Assembly (NCBI GenBank): GCA_964531095.1
Contig: CAZHED010000002.1
Coordinates: forward strand, 200,176 to 264,175
Direction: 5' to 3'
Length of the DNA stretch: 64,000 nt
Source: Palsa-1150 sp964531095
GTDB taxonomy: Bacteria; Myxococcota_A; Polyangia; Polyangiales; Polyangiaceae
Below are positions 17,892 to 27,245 of the stretch, in pieces (position 1 is the stretch's first letter; every line of letters begins with the position of its first letter). The notes below the pieces were generated by a model that made no database searches, was not told the origin of the DNA, and worked only from the letters and a program-made list of their open reading frames with translations. A program made the position numbers and the translations under genes.

Positions 17892-18641
17892 ATGGTCCGT
17901 CCCCGGAGCTTCTGTGTCCTCACGGTGCTCGTTCTCGGGTTTGCCGCGGCGGCTGTCGCGTGTTCCGGCGACGCGCGATTCACCACGCGATTCGCGTCGG
18001 ATTTCGTCCCCGGGGAGCACGTGGTGTCGGTGCTCGGCGTCTACCGCGATGGCCGGATGAGCAGCGAGGCCTGGGGGGCCATCGGTCCGCGGATCTCCGC
18101 GGCGCTCGGCGCGCACGAGTGCAACGTCGCCTACGCGGAGCCGCTCGTGTCCAAGAATGGCCCCCTCTGGTCGGCGATCGACGACTACGCGCGGGCGAAC
18201 GGGCCGACCGACGACTTGCTGGGCCAGCTCGCGCCCGCCGCGCAAGGAGACCTCATTCTGGTGCTCACGCTCGCCGGGAAGGTGCCTGTGCGCGCAGCGG
18301 CCGCGTCGTTGGCAGAGGAGTCGTCGGCATCGGCGCGCGCTGGCGGAGGCCGTGGGGGCATGGGTGGCGGCAGGGCCATGGGCGGGGCGCCGCCGGCGGG
18401 GCCGGTCCGAAGGGAAAGCCCCGACACGAATGCGCTCGACCTTTCCGCGTCGCTCTACTCCATCGCTCGGGGCCGCTCGGTTGCGCTGGTCGCGATGGAG
18501 TACTCCGGTGCCAGCGCCGATGAGGCCGTCGCGCTTTTCTCTTCGAAGCTTGCGAAGGAGCTTCGGTCGGCGACGTGCGCCGGGTGGACGTGGGACGACA
18601 AGGTTGACGCCGGACGTATTCGTGAGATGGTCGACCGATAG
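17892..18641 (+). CDS. Hypothetical lipoprotein, 249 aa
   Basis: Signal peptide with lipobox AVAC. The body has alternating strands and helices (VVSVLGVYRDGRMSSEAW, GDLILVLTLAGKV) and a central Gly/Met-rich insert (about 152-170, GGRGGMGGGRAMGG) that is probably disordered. The C-terminal part ends in a helix with KLAKELRSATC. I do not recognise the domain. The small spacing to the WxxGxW lipoprotein suggests one transcript and perhaps a shared envelope role. Confidence 0.8.
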   Translation: MVRPRSFCVLTVLVLGFAAAAVACSGDARFTTRFASDFVPGEHVVSVLGVYRDGRMSSEAWGAIGPRISAALGAHECNVAYAEPLVSKNGPLWSAIDDYARANGPTDDLLGQLAPAAQGDLILVLTLAGKVPVRAAAASLAEESSASARAGGGRGGMGGGRAMGGAPPAGPVRRESPDTNALDLSASLYSIARGRSVALVAMEYSGASADEAVALFSSKLAKELRSATCAGWTWDDKVDAGRIREMVDR

Positions 18642-18837
18642 CCCCTCGCGCTCCGCAGTCTGCGCAGGGCCGGAAAGCCGATCCGCCTCCAACAGAACGT
18701 CGACCGGAGCCACGAGTCTTGGTGCGCATTATTCACACTTATTCCACAATGGGGGGTGGCCGTACTCGGGCTTCCAACCTATACCTAGCGGCCAAGCTCT
18801 CCCGGCATTGTCGCGAATCGGGGACAGGAACAACGCC

Positions 18838-19068
18838 ATGACGGCACGTCTGCCTTTGCCTTGGATGTTAGGTTCATCCGACGACCCCAACGCCTCGCCG
18901 TCGGTGCGGGCGCAAACCGCCGTCGTGCGATCGCTCGCCGACGCGCTGGAGCAGCTTGCGCCATCCAGCGACTCGGCCGTCTCCATCCGTCAGCAGCTCG
19001 CGGAGGAGCTGGCCCGCCTCGGGTATTGCATCCAGGAATCGGCGGCGCTCCCGGCGATCACGGAGTAG
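18838..19068 (+). CDS. Small hypothetical protein, 76 aa
   Basis: Start ATG 18838 with AGGA nine bases upstream. It is largely helical and soluble, containing AVVRSLADALEQLAP and IRQQLAEELARLGYC. There is no signal peptide. Its codon use is like its neighbours, and the ribosome binding site supports it as a real gene. The preceding 196 bases hold no gene. Function unknown. Confidence 0.6.
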   Translation: MTARLPLPWMLGSSDDPNASPSVRAQTAVVRSLADALEQLAPSSDSAVSIRQQLAEELARLGYCIQESAALPAITE

Positions 19069-19170
19069 GGTATCGACCCACCACGGTCATGGCCCTTCGG
19101 CCCGGCGCTAGAGGATCGTCGCACGTGCCCCTACGATCCAGCCCACTTTCCTACGGGGCCCTGGGGCGCG

Positions 19171-20100
19171 TCAGGGATCGGGCGGGGGATTCGACTCGAG
19201 CTCCTGGACCTCGTCGAACGTGAGCGCTCTCCCGTAGATGGCGACATCGTCGATGTCGCCGATGATGAAGCGCTTGTCGTACCCGGGCGGCTGCAAAGCA
19301 CCCGACCACGTGCCCATGTATAGCGCGTTCGTGCCCGGCAGAATCGGTGGAACGCCGCCTTTCGTCTCTCTCAACACTCCGTTGACGTAGAGCGAGAGCG
19401 TGTGCGCATTCCCATCGACTATGGACACAATATGGAGCCACTGGTTGGGAATCACGCAGGCACATCGGTCGAGCTCGTAGCCTCCGTCCACGCCGTGCCA
19501 GTAGGCGAAGTGTGTGGCTGTTCCGCCGTCCCAGGGCTCGAGGTTGACCTGCCACCCCCCGTCGCGAAGCACTTCGGTGCTGAGAAACGACCCGTAGGCG
19601 AACTGCAGAGAAACGCCGGGGGCAAGCGCCATTCCGAATGGCGGCCCGGAAGCCGTGCGGAGCCACATGGACACGCTGAAGCTCGGTGGTGCATCGGGGA
19701 AGTTGTCGACGATGATGTAGTCGCCCCAATTGAAATGCAGAGCTCCCCCGAACTTGCCGCCGTCGAACAGCCACGTGCTGCCGTCGAGGGCGTTGAGCGT
19801 GCCGTAGCGTTTCTGTCCCGACGAATCGTTGATGAAAGAGCCGCCGTCCTCGTCGAACCGGTAATGCGCCAATAGCCCGACTGCGAGCGAGCTCTGGACC
19901 CCGCTGTCGGTGGCGTCGGCGGCTTCGGTGGCGCCGTCGGCATCGTCGGTGACGCCTGCATCGATGGGGACGGTGGCGTCGATGGGGACGGTGGCATCGA
20001 CGACGGGAGCCAAGGCCACCGTCGCGTCGAGACGGTGGGTATCGCAGGCGGCGAACGCCGGCGCCGCAAGCATCACAAGCATCACACGGGTGTCTTTCAT
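19171..20100 (-). CDS. LamG/concanavalin-like lectin lipoprotein
   Basis: Last gene of the ECF-sigma operon. The ATG (20098-20100) overlaps the TGA of the upstream gene as ATGA. Lipobox FAAC is followed by Asp at +2. A short linker has the repeat VDATVPIDATVPIDA. The C-terminal domain of about 220 residues is LamG-like: LLAHYRFDEDGG, GALHFNWGDYIIV, FSVSMWLRT, WLHIVSIVDGNAHTLSLYVNG, and the closing DDVAIYGRALTFDEVQEL. Such domains bind carbohydrates or act as surface adhesins. The coupling to the outer-membrane protein gene suggests they are made together. Confidence 0.9.
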   Translation of the reverse strand: MKDTRVMLVMLAAPAFAACDTHRLDATVALAPVVDATVPIDATVPIDAGVTDDADGATEAADATDSGVQSSLAVGLLAHYRFDEDGGSFINDSSGQKRYGTLNALDGSTWLFDGGKFGGALHFNWGDYIIVDNFPDAPPSFSVSMWLRTASGPPFGMALAPGVSLQFAYGSFLSTEVLRDGGWQVNLEPWDGGTATHFAYWHGVDGGYELDRCACVIPNQWLHIVSIVDGNAHTLSLYVNGVLRETKGGVPPILPGTNALYMGTWSGALQPPGYDKRFIIGDIDDVAIYGRALTFDEVQELESNPPPDP

Positions 20101-21137
20101 AGCCACCCCACGACCGACAGGGTCCCGGCGAGCGACGGCTGGTCGATCGACGGCCCGTCGGCATAGTTGAAGCCCGTCACCAGATACGGGCGGGTAAAGA
20201 ATGCGTGCGCCTCGAACGAGAGATCGAAGCGCTCGCTGAGGCGCAGCGCAACTCCGGTCCCCGCGTCGAGCGCGAGGGCCCAGTAGGAGCTCGACACCCC
20301 CGCGAACCCTGGATTTCCCTGTCCATCGACGGAGGCAAAGAGCGGTCCCGCGCCGATCGAAACGACGGGGCTGAGCCAGAAATCAGGCCAGGGCGTCGCA
20401 GCCAATTCCAGCAGGCCAATCTGTTGGCTGATCGTCGCGCTGCCCGAGGGGGCATCGACGCGCGGCTCGGTGCCCAGTCCTGCGAAAGTCGCTCGAAGCT
20501 GGAACGTACGGCCCAAGAGCAGCCGAATGCGAATCAGCGCCAGCAGAGCGGCATCGATTCGGGAGAAGCCGATCAGCCCTGCGGTTCCCGCGTCGAACCC
20601 CCAGGTGGACTCGCGCCGAAGCTCGAGGTCGCTGGCCGCCCACGTCGACGCCTTTTCCGTAGCGAACTTGATCGCAGGGGAAGGGGGCGCAGCCTCGGGC
20701 GTACGATGCGACCGCATCAGGAGCTCCACGAGGCTCGCGCGGAGCAACTCGACCGCGCGTACGGCGAGGACCTGCGCGACCTGCGACGACTGCGCCTCGA
20801 TCTTGGTATGCCGCACGACGGTCTTGTTGGTCAGCCGATCGATGACCCGCAGCTCCGCGGCCTGCTCGTCGGCGTCGACCAAGAGCTCGATGCTCACGAA
20901 GTTGGGATCTTGCTCACCGGACTTGGTCAGCTCCGTGTCGGGAGAGTCCACGATGGCCACGTGGAAGCCTTCGGCGGTCAGCTCGCCTTCGATTCGATTC
21001 ATGGCCTCTTTGGCCGACGCCGTGGAGGAGTTCGACCGGACGAGAAACACACGCGGAGAATCCGCGAAAGCGCTGCGGCCAAACGCCCCCGACGCAACGA
21101 CTGCGAAGGCGAACACCAGGCGTCGCGCGGCGGTCAC
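20097..21137 (-). CDS. Outer-membrane beta-barrel protein of the ECF operon
   Basis: A 346-residue secreted protein (signal peptide ending SAFADS). Residues about 27-145 form a globular periplasmic domain (VFLVRSNSSTASAKEAMNRI), and the rest is a probable small barrel with alternating strands (WALALDAGTGVALRLSERF, SFEAHAFFTRPYLVTGFNY) ending VGWL. The GTG start overlaps the upstream stop as GTGA, and the 3' end overlaps the lipoprotein start as ATGA. The role is unknown; context suggests the envelope output of the ECF/FecR pair. Confidence 0.8.
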   Translation of the reverse strand: MTAARRLVFAFAVVASGAFGRSAFADSPRVFLVRSNSSTASAKEAMNRIEGELTAEGFHVAIVDSPDTELTKSGEQDPNFVSIELLVDADEQAAELRVIDRLTNKTVVRHTKIEAQSSQVAQVLAVRAVELLRASLVELLMRSHRTPEAAPPSPAIKFATEKASTWAASDLELRRESTWGFDAGTAGLIGFSRIDAALLALIRIRLLLGRTFQLRATFAGLGTEPRVDAPSGSATISQQIGLLELAATPWPDFWLSPVVSIGAGPLFASVDGQGNPGFAGVSSSYWALALDAGTGVALRLSERFDLSFEAHAFFTRPYLVTGFNYADGPSIDQPSLAGTLSVVGWL

Positions 21138-22420
21138 CTTCCGAGTGTTAGCGCATGTGCGGTCCGAGCGTACGTTCCACTCGGAAAGCGACGCACGTAT
21201 GCCTCGGCGAGGGGCCGAGCGGCATCGTTCCCGTCGATCTGCTGCACCAGCAGCATCTTTCGTCCCAGCGCTTCCGATGCATAGACGCCGTCGGGCGCTT
21301 CCATCAGGTAGGTCTCGAACCAGGAGAGCGCGCCCCGCCCGTCTTGCTGCGCATCGGCCAGCCTTCCGAGAGAGAACGCCGCGACGTGAGCGCGCTCGGA
21401 CGCCGGAAACCGCCGGCGCTGCGAGAGAAAGGCGCCCCGCGCCACTTCATACTGGCGGGTGTAACGAGCCGCGTCCGCGAGCGCGGCCAGATCTTCGCTG
21501 CCGCTCGACGAGAACGCTGCGTCGAGGCCGATGTGCAGCGCCTCGTCGACGATCGCCGAGAACTTGCCGTCGGCGAGCTCCGCCGACCAGTGGTGATCGA
21601 GCGCGGACACCGTGGGAGCCACCGACCGGTGCTTGGCGCGTCGTGGAGCCGATACGTCGACCGATGGTTCCGCCGTCGCCATCGATTCCGGCTCCAGATC
21701 GCGGCTCGGCTCCGCCGGCTCCTTCTTTCCCTCCGGCTCGGGGGAGGCGAGGTCGCGAATGAGCACGTCACGCGCCCGCACGGTCAGCCATTGGCCGGCG
21801 CGAAGGGCGACCGGCTTGTCGAACACAGGCCCGCTCACCGTCACTGCGCCGTTCTCGAGCCGCACGTCCAGTCGGCTCTCGTCGCCGACCCAAGAAATGC
21901 CGAACGCAGTTCCGGTGACATTCACCACGAAAGGCCCCGCCTCGAAGCTCCAGTGGGTCGCGACCGCATGGGTGATGTAGGCATGCGCATGGCCCTCGTC
22001 GACGGTCACCTGCGCGCCATGCTCGTCGACCGAGCGGACGTGAACCCGCGCCGCCTCCGCGAGCGCGACCTCGCTGCCGTCCGAGAATCGCACCACGGGA
22101 CGGTTGGACGGCCCCGCCTCCACGTACCCGCCGGCGCGCAAGTCTGCGCCCTCGACCCGATACGACAGCGGCTCGACGCGCCCGTGATGGCGCGAAACCC
22201 CAATGGCCACGATCGCGGCGCACGCACCCGCCGCCGCGACCACCCACGTCGATCGGCGAAGCGCTCGACTCTGGCGGCGGTCCGCCATCTTCGACCGAAC
22301 CGCGCTCAAGATCGCCTCGCGCTGCCGGTCGGACAGATGACCCAAATGCTGCCGAGCGAGCTCCGCGGCATCGGCGGCGCGCGGGCTCAATCCTTCGGCG
22401 AGTGCCTCAGGATGCCTCAT
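21134..22420 (-). CDS. FecR-domain transmembrane regulator with C-terminal helical repeats
   Basis: A 428-residue protein from ATG 22420. The N-terminal cytoplasmic part (about 1-55) is followed by one membrane helix (about 58-78, TWVVAAAGACAAIVAIGV). A FecR domain comes next (VVRFSDGSEVALAEAARVHV, FVVNVTGTAFGISW, LENGAVTVSG). The C-terminal 150 residues look like TPR-type helices (ALADAARYTRQYEVARGAFL). FecR proteins usually hold or relay signals to ECF sigma factors, and this gene overlaps the sigma gene by 14 bases, so an anti-sigma or sensor role is likely. Confidence 0.9.
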   Translation of the reverse strand: MRHPEALAEGLSPRAADAAELARQHLGHLSDRQREAILSAVRSKMADRRQSRALRRSTWVVAAAGACAAIVAIGVSRHHGRVEPLSYRVEGADLRAGGYVEAGPSNRPVVRFSDGSEVALAEAARVHVRSVDEHGAQVTVDEGHAHAYITHAVATHWSFEAGPFVVNVTGTAFGISWVGDESRLDVRLENGAVTVSGPVFDKPVALRAGQWLTVRARDVLIRDLASPEPEGKKEPAEPSRDLEPESMATAEPSVDVSAPRRAKHRSVAPTVSALDHHWSAELADGKFSAIVDEALHIGLDAAFSSSGSEDLAALADAARYTRQYEVARGAFLSQRRRFPASERAHVAAFSLGRLADAQQDGRGALSWFETYLMEAPDGVYASEALGRKMLLVQQIDGNDAARPLAEAYVRRFPSGTYARTAHALTLGR

Positions 22421-23063
22421 GTTCCCCTCGGCTATTCTTATCATAAGACCTCTTGCTATAGGCGGCGAGACTCGGATCTTGCTCCATCTCTTCCGAGACC
22501 ACGCGCGTGGCATGGGCGAGGCGACGCTTGACGGTCGCCAGCGACAGGCCCAGCGCTTCGGCGACCTCATCGAGCGTCAGATGCTCGATGTGTCGGAGCA
22601 CGAATGCCGTGCGCTCTTGCACGCTCAAGTGGTCGAGGATCACGTAGAGTCGCCGAACGGCCTGACGGGACTCGGCGTCGAGCGCTTCGACCGCGGGCTC
22701 CGGGAGCCCGTCGAAGGTCGAGACCGAAAAGAGGCGCCGCACGCGGCGTCGTCGAAGCTCCCACTTGAGGGTGCGAATCGCGACCGAAAAAATGAAGCTT
22801 CTAAGCGCATGTCGATTGCGTAGCCCCCGCACCTTGGCGAACACCTGAAGAAAAACTTCCTGCGTGAGATCGTCTGCCCCTCCCGAGGCGCCCAGGGCGC
22901 GCTGCAGGAACCGGAATACCATGGAGGCGTGCTTGTCGTACGTCGCGGTTGCCGCCCAGAGCTCGCCCGCAATCAGGGCGTCGGCGAGCTCGGCATCCTC
23001 CGGGTGGGCCTCCGGACCCCGAGGGGCGATGCGCAGTTGGGGGGTTCGTCGAAGGGCGGACAT
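22407..23063 (-). CDS. ECF-type RNA polymerase sigma factor
   Basis: A 218-residue sigma70-family factor with only regions 2 and 4. Region 2 includes FRFLQRALGASGGADDLTQEVFLQVF, and region 4 has LSVQERTAFVLRHIEHLTLDEVAEALGLSLATVKRRL, a clear helix-turn-helix. It heads a four-gene operon whose genes all overlap (sigma, FecR-like, outer-membrane protein, LamG lipoprotein). It may activate its own operon and perhaps the divergent lipoprotein at 23312, but I could not identify the promoter motif. Confidence 0.95.
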   Translation of the reverse strand: MSALRRTPQLRIAPRGPEAHPEDAELADALIAGELWAATATYDKHASMVFRFLQRALGASGGADDLTQEVFLQVFAKVRGLRNRHALRSFIFSVAIRTLKWELRRRRVRRLFSVSTFDGLPEPAVEALDAESRQAVRRLYVILDHLSVQERTAFVLRHIEHLTLDEVAEALGLSLATVKRRLAHATRVVSEEMEQDPSLAAYSKRSYDKNSRGEHEAS

Positions 23064-23311
23064 CGTTGGCTTGCCTCAGTACAGTGGTCTTGACGGCGAA
23101 TTCTGGCTCACCGCGGGCTGAAAAGAACGCGCGAACCACCGCTTCGACCGGCGATTTCGCGAGGCGAGCCTTGGCATGCTTTCTGACCCGAGGCCTCCCC
23201 AGCGCTCGCCGCAGTCGCTGGATTCCGGCCACGCTGGACGAGCCGTCCGGTGCGATTCTGTTGCGTCGGGGGTCTCGGCTCTCCTACATTCCCCGCAATT
23301 CTTCTGGAGGC

Positions 23312-24424
23312 ATGACGATGTCGCTTCGACGTTCCTTAGGTTTGCTTTCGTTGCCGATGCTCTCGACGGCCACGGCCCTCGCTCTTGGGATGCCGTCTTG
23401 CAGCTCCGACGACACCGCGCCCTACGCGGGACCGGATGCGGCCGGGAGCGGGGGAGACGGGTCGGCATCGGGAATCGATGGCGGCGGCAAGGAGGGCGGC
23501 AAGGCCGACGCGACCACGGGAGCCGGCGCAGGCGACGGCGGGGCTGGGGCGGAGACCGCCACGACGAGTGATGGCGGGGGCTCTGGCGACGATGGCTCCG
23601 CGACCGCGGACGCCGGGTTGCAAGGGGTCGACGTGGTCGTGCCGCCTCCTGTGCTTTGCCCCGTCGAGACGCCACTGATGACCAACATCGTCGACTTCAC
23701 TCCGCGAGGACCCAACGCGGCGACGGACGGCTATTCGTGGGGCAGCTTCGGCACGGATTTTTCCGGCTACACCTACTATTACAACCAAGCCTACATCAAG
23801 TCCGACGTGACGACGGGCGTCTGGCATATGACCGGTAACGTCCTCGACTACTCGGGCTTCGGCCTCGGCTTCAACTGCATGATCGACGCATCGGCGTATG
23901 CCGGCGTCGAGTTCACGATCCAGGGCAATGCCGGCATCCCGAGCCAGCTGACGTTCAGTGTCACCACCGCTGCCGACGACGTCGCCGATCCGAACAACCC
24001 GAGCTACGCCCGGTGCGTCCCGGTCTCGAACCCGTACGACGGAACGTGCGCGGAGCCGCGGGTCATCATCGATGTGACCTCCACCCTGACCACCGTTTCG
24101 CTGCGCTGGAAAGACCTCTTGGCCGGCCGACCCTCTCCGGTGAACCCGGCGGAGATCACGCGCCTGACCTGGGCGTTCGCGTGGCCGTACACGTCCCCCG
24201 ACGGCTCCGTCGGCTATCCGATCGACGTTACCATCGGCCACGTAGCGTTCATCCGCGACTCGTCCGCCTCCGGCGACGCTTCCAGCGATGGGGCCAGCAC
24301 CGACGGCTCGGCCGACACCACGTCGTCGGATGCCTCGCCGGACGGAGCCTCGAGCACCGACGGATCCTCCGCGGATGGATCCTCGGCCGACGCGACTCCG
24401 GCTGCCGACGCACCCTCCGAATAG
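23312..24424 (+). CDS. CBM-like secreted lipoprotein
   Basis: Start ATG 23312 after a strong TCTGGAGG site. The lipobox is weak (MPSC). A linker of about 75 residues rich in Gly/Asp/Ala is followed by a domain of about 200 residues beginning LMTNIVDFTPRG and showing WHMTGNVLDYSGFGLGF, YAGVEFTIQGNAG and TTVSLRWKDLLAG. This resembles CBM11/CIA30-type galactose-binding folds that bind glucans. A Ser/Asp/Ala-rich tail ends the protein. The same domain type appears at 28086 and in the N-terminal half of the GH8 protein. It is divergent from the ECF operon. Confidence 0.75.
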   Translation: MTMSLRRSLGLLSLPMLSTATALALGMPSCSSDDTAPYAGPDAAGSGGDGSASGIDGGGKEGGKADATTGAGAGDGGAGAETATTSDGGGSGDDGSATADAGLQGVDVVVPPPVLCPVETPLMTNIVDFTPRGPNAATDGYSWGSFGTDFSGYTYYYNQAYIKSDVTTGVWHMTGNVLDYSGFGLGFNCMIDASAYAGVEFTIQGNAGIPSQLTFSVTTAADDVADPNNPSYARCVPVSNPYDGTCAEPRVIIDVTSTLTTVSLRWKDLLAGRPSPVNPAEITRLTWAFAWPYTSPDGSVGYPIDVTIGHVAFIRDSSASGDASSDGASTDGSADTTSSDASPDGASSTDGSSADGSSADATPAADAPSE

Positions 24425-24434
24425 AGCCCTGCCG

Positions 24435-26003
24435 TCACTCGGCGACTGGCACGTAGTCGAACCAGTCGAAATCCGCGGGAACCGTGGAGCGACGGCCGTT
24501 TCCCGTCGCGTACAGACCGATGCGCGTGCCTGTGAAGTAAAGATGCCCGGACGCGCCGACTTTCTCTGCGCAGATCGCCCTGGTCGGGAGCGATCCGAGG
24601 GGCTGCAGGTGGCCGCGCTCCCCCGCGAAGAAGAGGTAGCGGTCCTCGCTCGCGCGAACCTCGAGCTCGAGCGGGCCTTGTCCCACCGAGCACCGCTGGA
24701 CCACGCGCGACTGCCCGCGGACTCGCCGGCGCAGGACGGCTTGGCGGCCGGATGGGCCGAGCTGAATCGCGATGTCGTACCGGAAATCTTCGTTGGATCG
24801 CACGGTCAGCCCGGCCTCTTCGTTGGCGCGGCGCGGAGCGAACTCCAGCGCCGCCCGACACCGCACGCGGAAGTGTTGCTGGCTGCGGACGACGAGCGCG
24901 GGGGAGTCGACGTCGTCCAATGTGATCGCCGATCCGCGTAGCCGCAGGTGCCCGGGTCGCTCTCGGAGCGACCAATCGCGAGCGTGGGGATTGCGAAGGA
25001 AATTCCATACGAACGAGAGCTCGCTTCGGTCGAAGTCGTCGCGTTTGGGCGGCGCGGCGGCGGGCCTCGAAGAAAGCGCCGGAGCGATCGTCTCGAGCTC
25101 GATTCGGCCCCGGTTGCCGATGATCGGCCACCCGTCGCGCGTCCAGGTCACGGGCGCCAAGAACGTCTCCCTCCCGAGGAGGTGATACCGCCCCGCCCGT
25201 GGGCGAATGCCGAGCAGGACCGCCCACCAGGTTCCGTCCGCCAGCTCCACCAGGTCCGCGTGGCCGGTGGCCTGAATGGGGTCCCTCCGGCGGTCTCGAT
25301 GCGAGACGATCGGGTTTCCCGGATAAGCCTCGAAGGGCCCGAACGGCGTGGAGCTGCGCGCGATGACTTCGGAGTGGTCGTATGCGGTCCCGCCTTCCGC
25401 GGCCATCAAGTAATAGGTCGTCCCTACCTTGTAGAGGTGCGCGCCCTCGGTCCAGATCCCCCCCGTGCCGCCCCAGATGGGCTTCGGCTCGCTGACGAAC
25501 GCTCCCGCGTCGACGTCGATCTTCGCCTGATAGATGAGCGGGTGATCGAAGTCGGGTCCCTTGCCGTCGCGCGTGTAGTAGACCGCGTCGCCGTCGAAAA
25601 AAAACGACGGGTCGATGCCGTCGTCATCGAGCCAGATCGGGTCGGACCAGGGGCCCTCCGGTCGCTTGGCCGTCACGTAGAAGTGGCCCCCGCCGCCGAC
25701 GTTGGTCGTCACCATGTAGAATCGACCGCGCCGATGACGCAGCGTGGGCGCGTAGATGCCGCCCGAGCTCCGCATGCCGCGAAGATCGAGCTGGCTGGGG
25801 CGCGTGAGCACGTGGCCCACCTGCCGCCAGTGGACCAGATCGCGGCTGTGGAAGATCGGGACGCCGGGGAAGTATTCGAAGCTACTCGTGACCAGGTAGA
25901 AGTCGTCGCCGACGCGGCAGATGCTCGGGTCGGGATGAAACCCGGGGATCACCGGGTTCCGGAAGGTGCGCGCCTTGGGGGGAGCGGCGGGAACGGTCTT
26001 CAT
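24435..26003 (-). CDS. Glycoside hydrolase family 43 enzyme
   Basis: Probable beta-xylosidase or alpha-arabinofuranosidase. The N-terminus has the GH43 signature NPVIPGFHPDPSICRVGDDF with the catalytic base at Asp25, then DDDGIDPSFFFD for the pKa-modulating Asp and WTEGAHLYK for the acid Glu. The five-bladed propeller covers about residues 12-320, and a C-terminal beta-sandwich of about 190 residues (from DDFDRSELSFVWNFLRNPH) matches the accessory domain of such enzymes. No signal peptide is seen, so it may act on imported oligosaccharides. It is convergent with the CBM-like lipoprotein, with ten bases between. Confidence 0.93.
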   Translation of the reverse strand: MKTVPAAPPKARTFRNPVIPGFHPDPSICRVGDDFYLVTSSFEYFPGVPIFHSRDLVHWRQVGHVLTRPSQLDLRGMRSSGGIYAPTLRHRRGRFYMVTTNVGGGGHFYVTAKRPEGPWSDPIWLDDDGIDPSFFFDGDAVYYTRDGKGPDFDHPLIYQAKIDVDAGAFVSEPKPIWGGTGGIWTEGAHLYKVGTTYYLMAAEGGTAYDHSEVIARSSTPFGPFEAYPGNPIVSHRDRRRDPIQATGHADLVELADGTWWAVLLGIRPRAGRYHLLGRETFLAPVTWTRDGWPIIGNRGRIELETIAPALSSRPAAAPPKRDDFDRSELSFVWNFLRNPHARDWSLRERPGHLRLRGSAITLDDVDSPALVVRSQQHFRVRCRAALEFAPRRANEEAGLTVRSNEDFRYDIAIQLGPSGRQAVLRRRVRGQSRVVQRCSVGQGPLELEVRASEDRYLFFAGERGHLQPLGSLPTRAICAEKVGASGHLYFTGTRIGLYATGNGRRSTVPADFDWFDYVPVAE

Positions 26004-26156
26004 GCGGGCGGCCTCGGAGCGGATGGGTAGCGCCTCGGGTCACCCGGGCGCGATCGCAATCGTCGAGCGGCTGTGCCTCGGCGACAAGGCCGAGCTTTCC
26101 GGCGCCCTCCCGTGCTGAAGAAACCGGCCGTACGGCCGTTCCCATGCGTAAGCCGC

Positions 26157-27245
26157 GTGGAGATCATCGAGAGCGCCCCGCCAGCGGACCGACCCCGCCG
26201 CATCCTGATCGTCGACGACGATGCCGGCCGTCGGGAGCTCTTCGCCAAGGTGCTCGGTCACGAGGGCTACGAAATCGACCTCCTGCCCGACGGCTCGGAG
26301 CTCATCGCCCACGTCCGCGCGCGCCCCCCCGATCTCGTTCTGCTCGACATCATGCTGCCTGAGGTCTCCGGCTTCGAGCTCTGCGGCGACCTTCGCATGA
26401 TGGACGACACGCGGCTGACTCCGATCATCCTCATTACCTCCATGTACCAAGACGAGGAGAGCGCCGTCCGGGGCTTGCTGTCGGGCGCCGACGACTATGT
26501 CGTCACTCCCTCCCGTCTCGACGAGCTGCGCGCGCGTGTCCGGGTGCAACTGCGAAACCGCCGCGACCGGGAGATGCTTCAGTGGGCCAAGGCCCAGCGC
26601 GCGACGCTCAAGACGGCTGCGATGAGCGACGCCCTGACCGGGCTCGCGAACCGGCGCGCCGCCGACGAAGTGCTCGAGCCCGCCCTCGACGGCGGTGAAG
26701 CGCTGCTCGCCGTCCTCATCGACATCGATCACTTCAAGCTGATCAACGACACGTACGGGCACGTGATGGGCGATCAAATCCTCATGCAGGTCGCGCGCGC
26801 GATCAAGTCGTGCACCCGATCGGGGGACGTCGCGGCTCGCTACGGCGGCGAGGAGTTCCTGGTGATCGTCCGCGGCGCGTCGCTCGACGTCGCCGCGCGG
26901 ATCGGGGAGCGCTATCGAAATGCCGTTCGACAGATCGAGCTCCCCGCTCTGCCCGGCGCCGTCTCCGGGGGCGCATCGCCGGGTCCCGCGCGCAGGCGGG
27001 TCACGGTCAGTGTCGGCGTCGCGGGAACCACGGGGGGGGGCGTGGCGGGTCGGAAGGCCGTCCTCGCGGCGGCAGACGCGTCGCTCTACGAAGCAAAGCT
27101 CGCCGGGCGCGACCGCGTGGTCGTTTATGCGTGCCCCGTGACGGGCGCGCCCGAAGGGCCGGCACGCTCGAGTGGCACTTTGGCACCGCCCGTGCTCCTG
27201 GATTCGGTGGCGGGAGCGCTCGCCGGGCCGGGAGGGTCGCGATGA
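26157..27245 (+). CDS. PleD-like response regulator with GGDEF domain
   Basis: A receiver domain (about 12-130) with the phospho-acceptor Asp64 in LLDIMLP joins a GGDEF domain (about 155-330). The active-site motif is YGGEEF with an upstream inhibitory site RSGD, so it should make cyclic di-GMP under feedback control. Odd feature: the receiver's conserved Lys, normally in DDYxxKP, is Thr117 (DDYVVTP), so phosphorylation may not switch it normally. The GTG at 26157 is chosen because homology begins there; GTG 26073 is possible. Its stop overlaps the next gene start as ATGA. Confidence 0.93.
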   Translation: MEIIESAPPADRPRRILIVDDDAGRRELFAKVLGHEGYEIDLLPDGSELIAHVRARPPDLVLLDIMLPEVSGFELCGDLRMMDDTRLTPIILITSMYQDEESAVRGLLSGADDYVVTPSRLDELRARVRVQLRNRRDREMLQWAKAQRATLKTAAMSDALTGLANRRAADEVLEPALDGGEALLAVLIDIDHFKLINDTYGHVMGDQILMQVARAIKSCTRSGDVAARYGGEEFLVIVRGASLDVAARIGERYRNAVRQIELPALPGAVSGGASPGPARRRVTVSVGVAGTTGGGVAGRKAVLAAADASLYEAKLAGRDRVVVYACPVTGAPEGPARSSGTLAPPVLLDSVAGALAGPGGSR

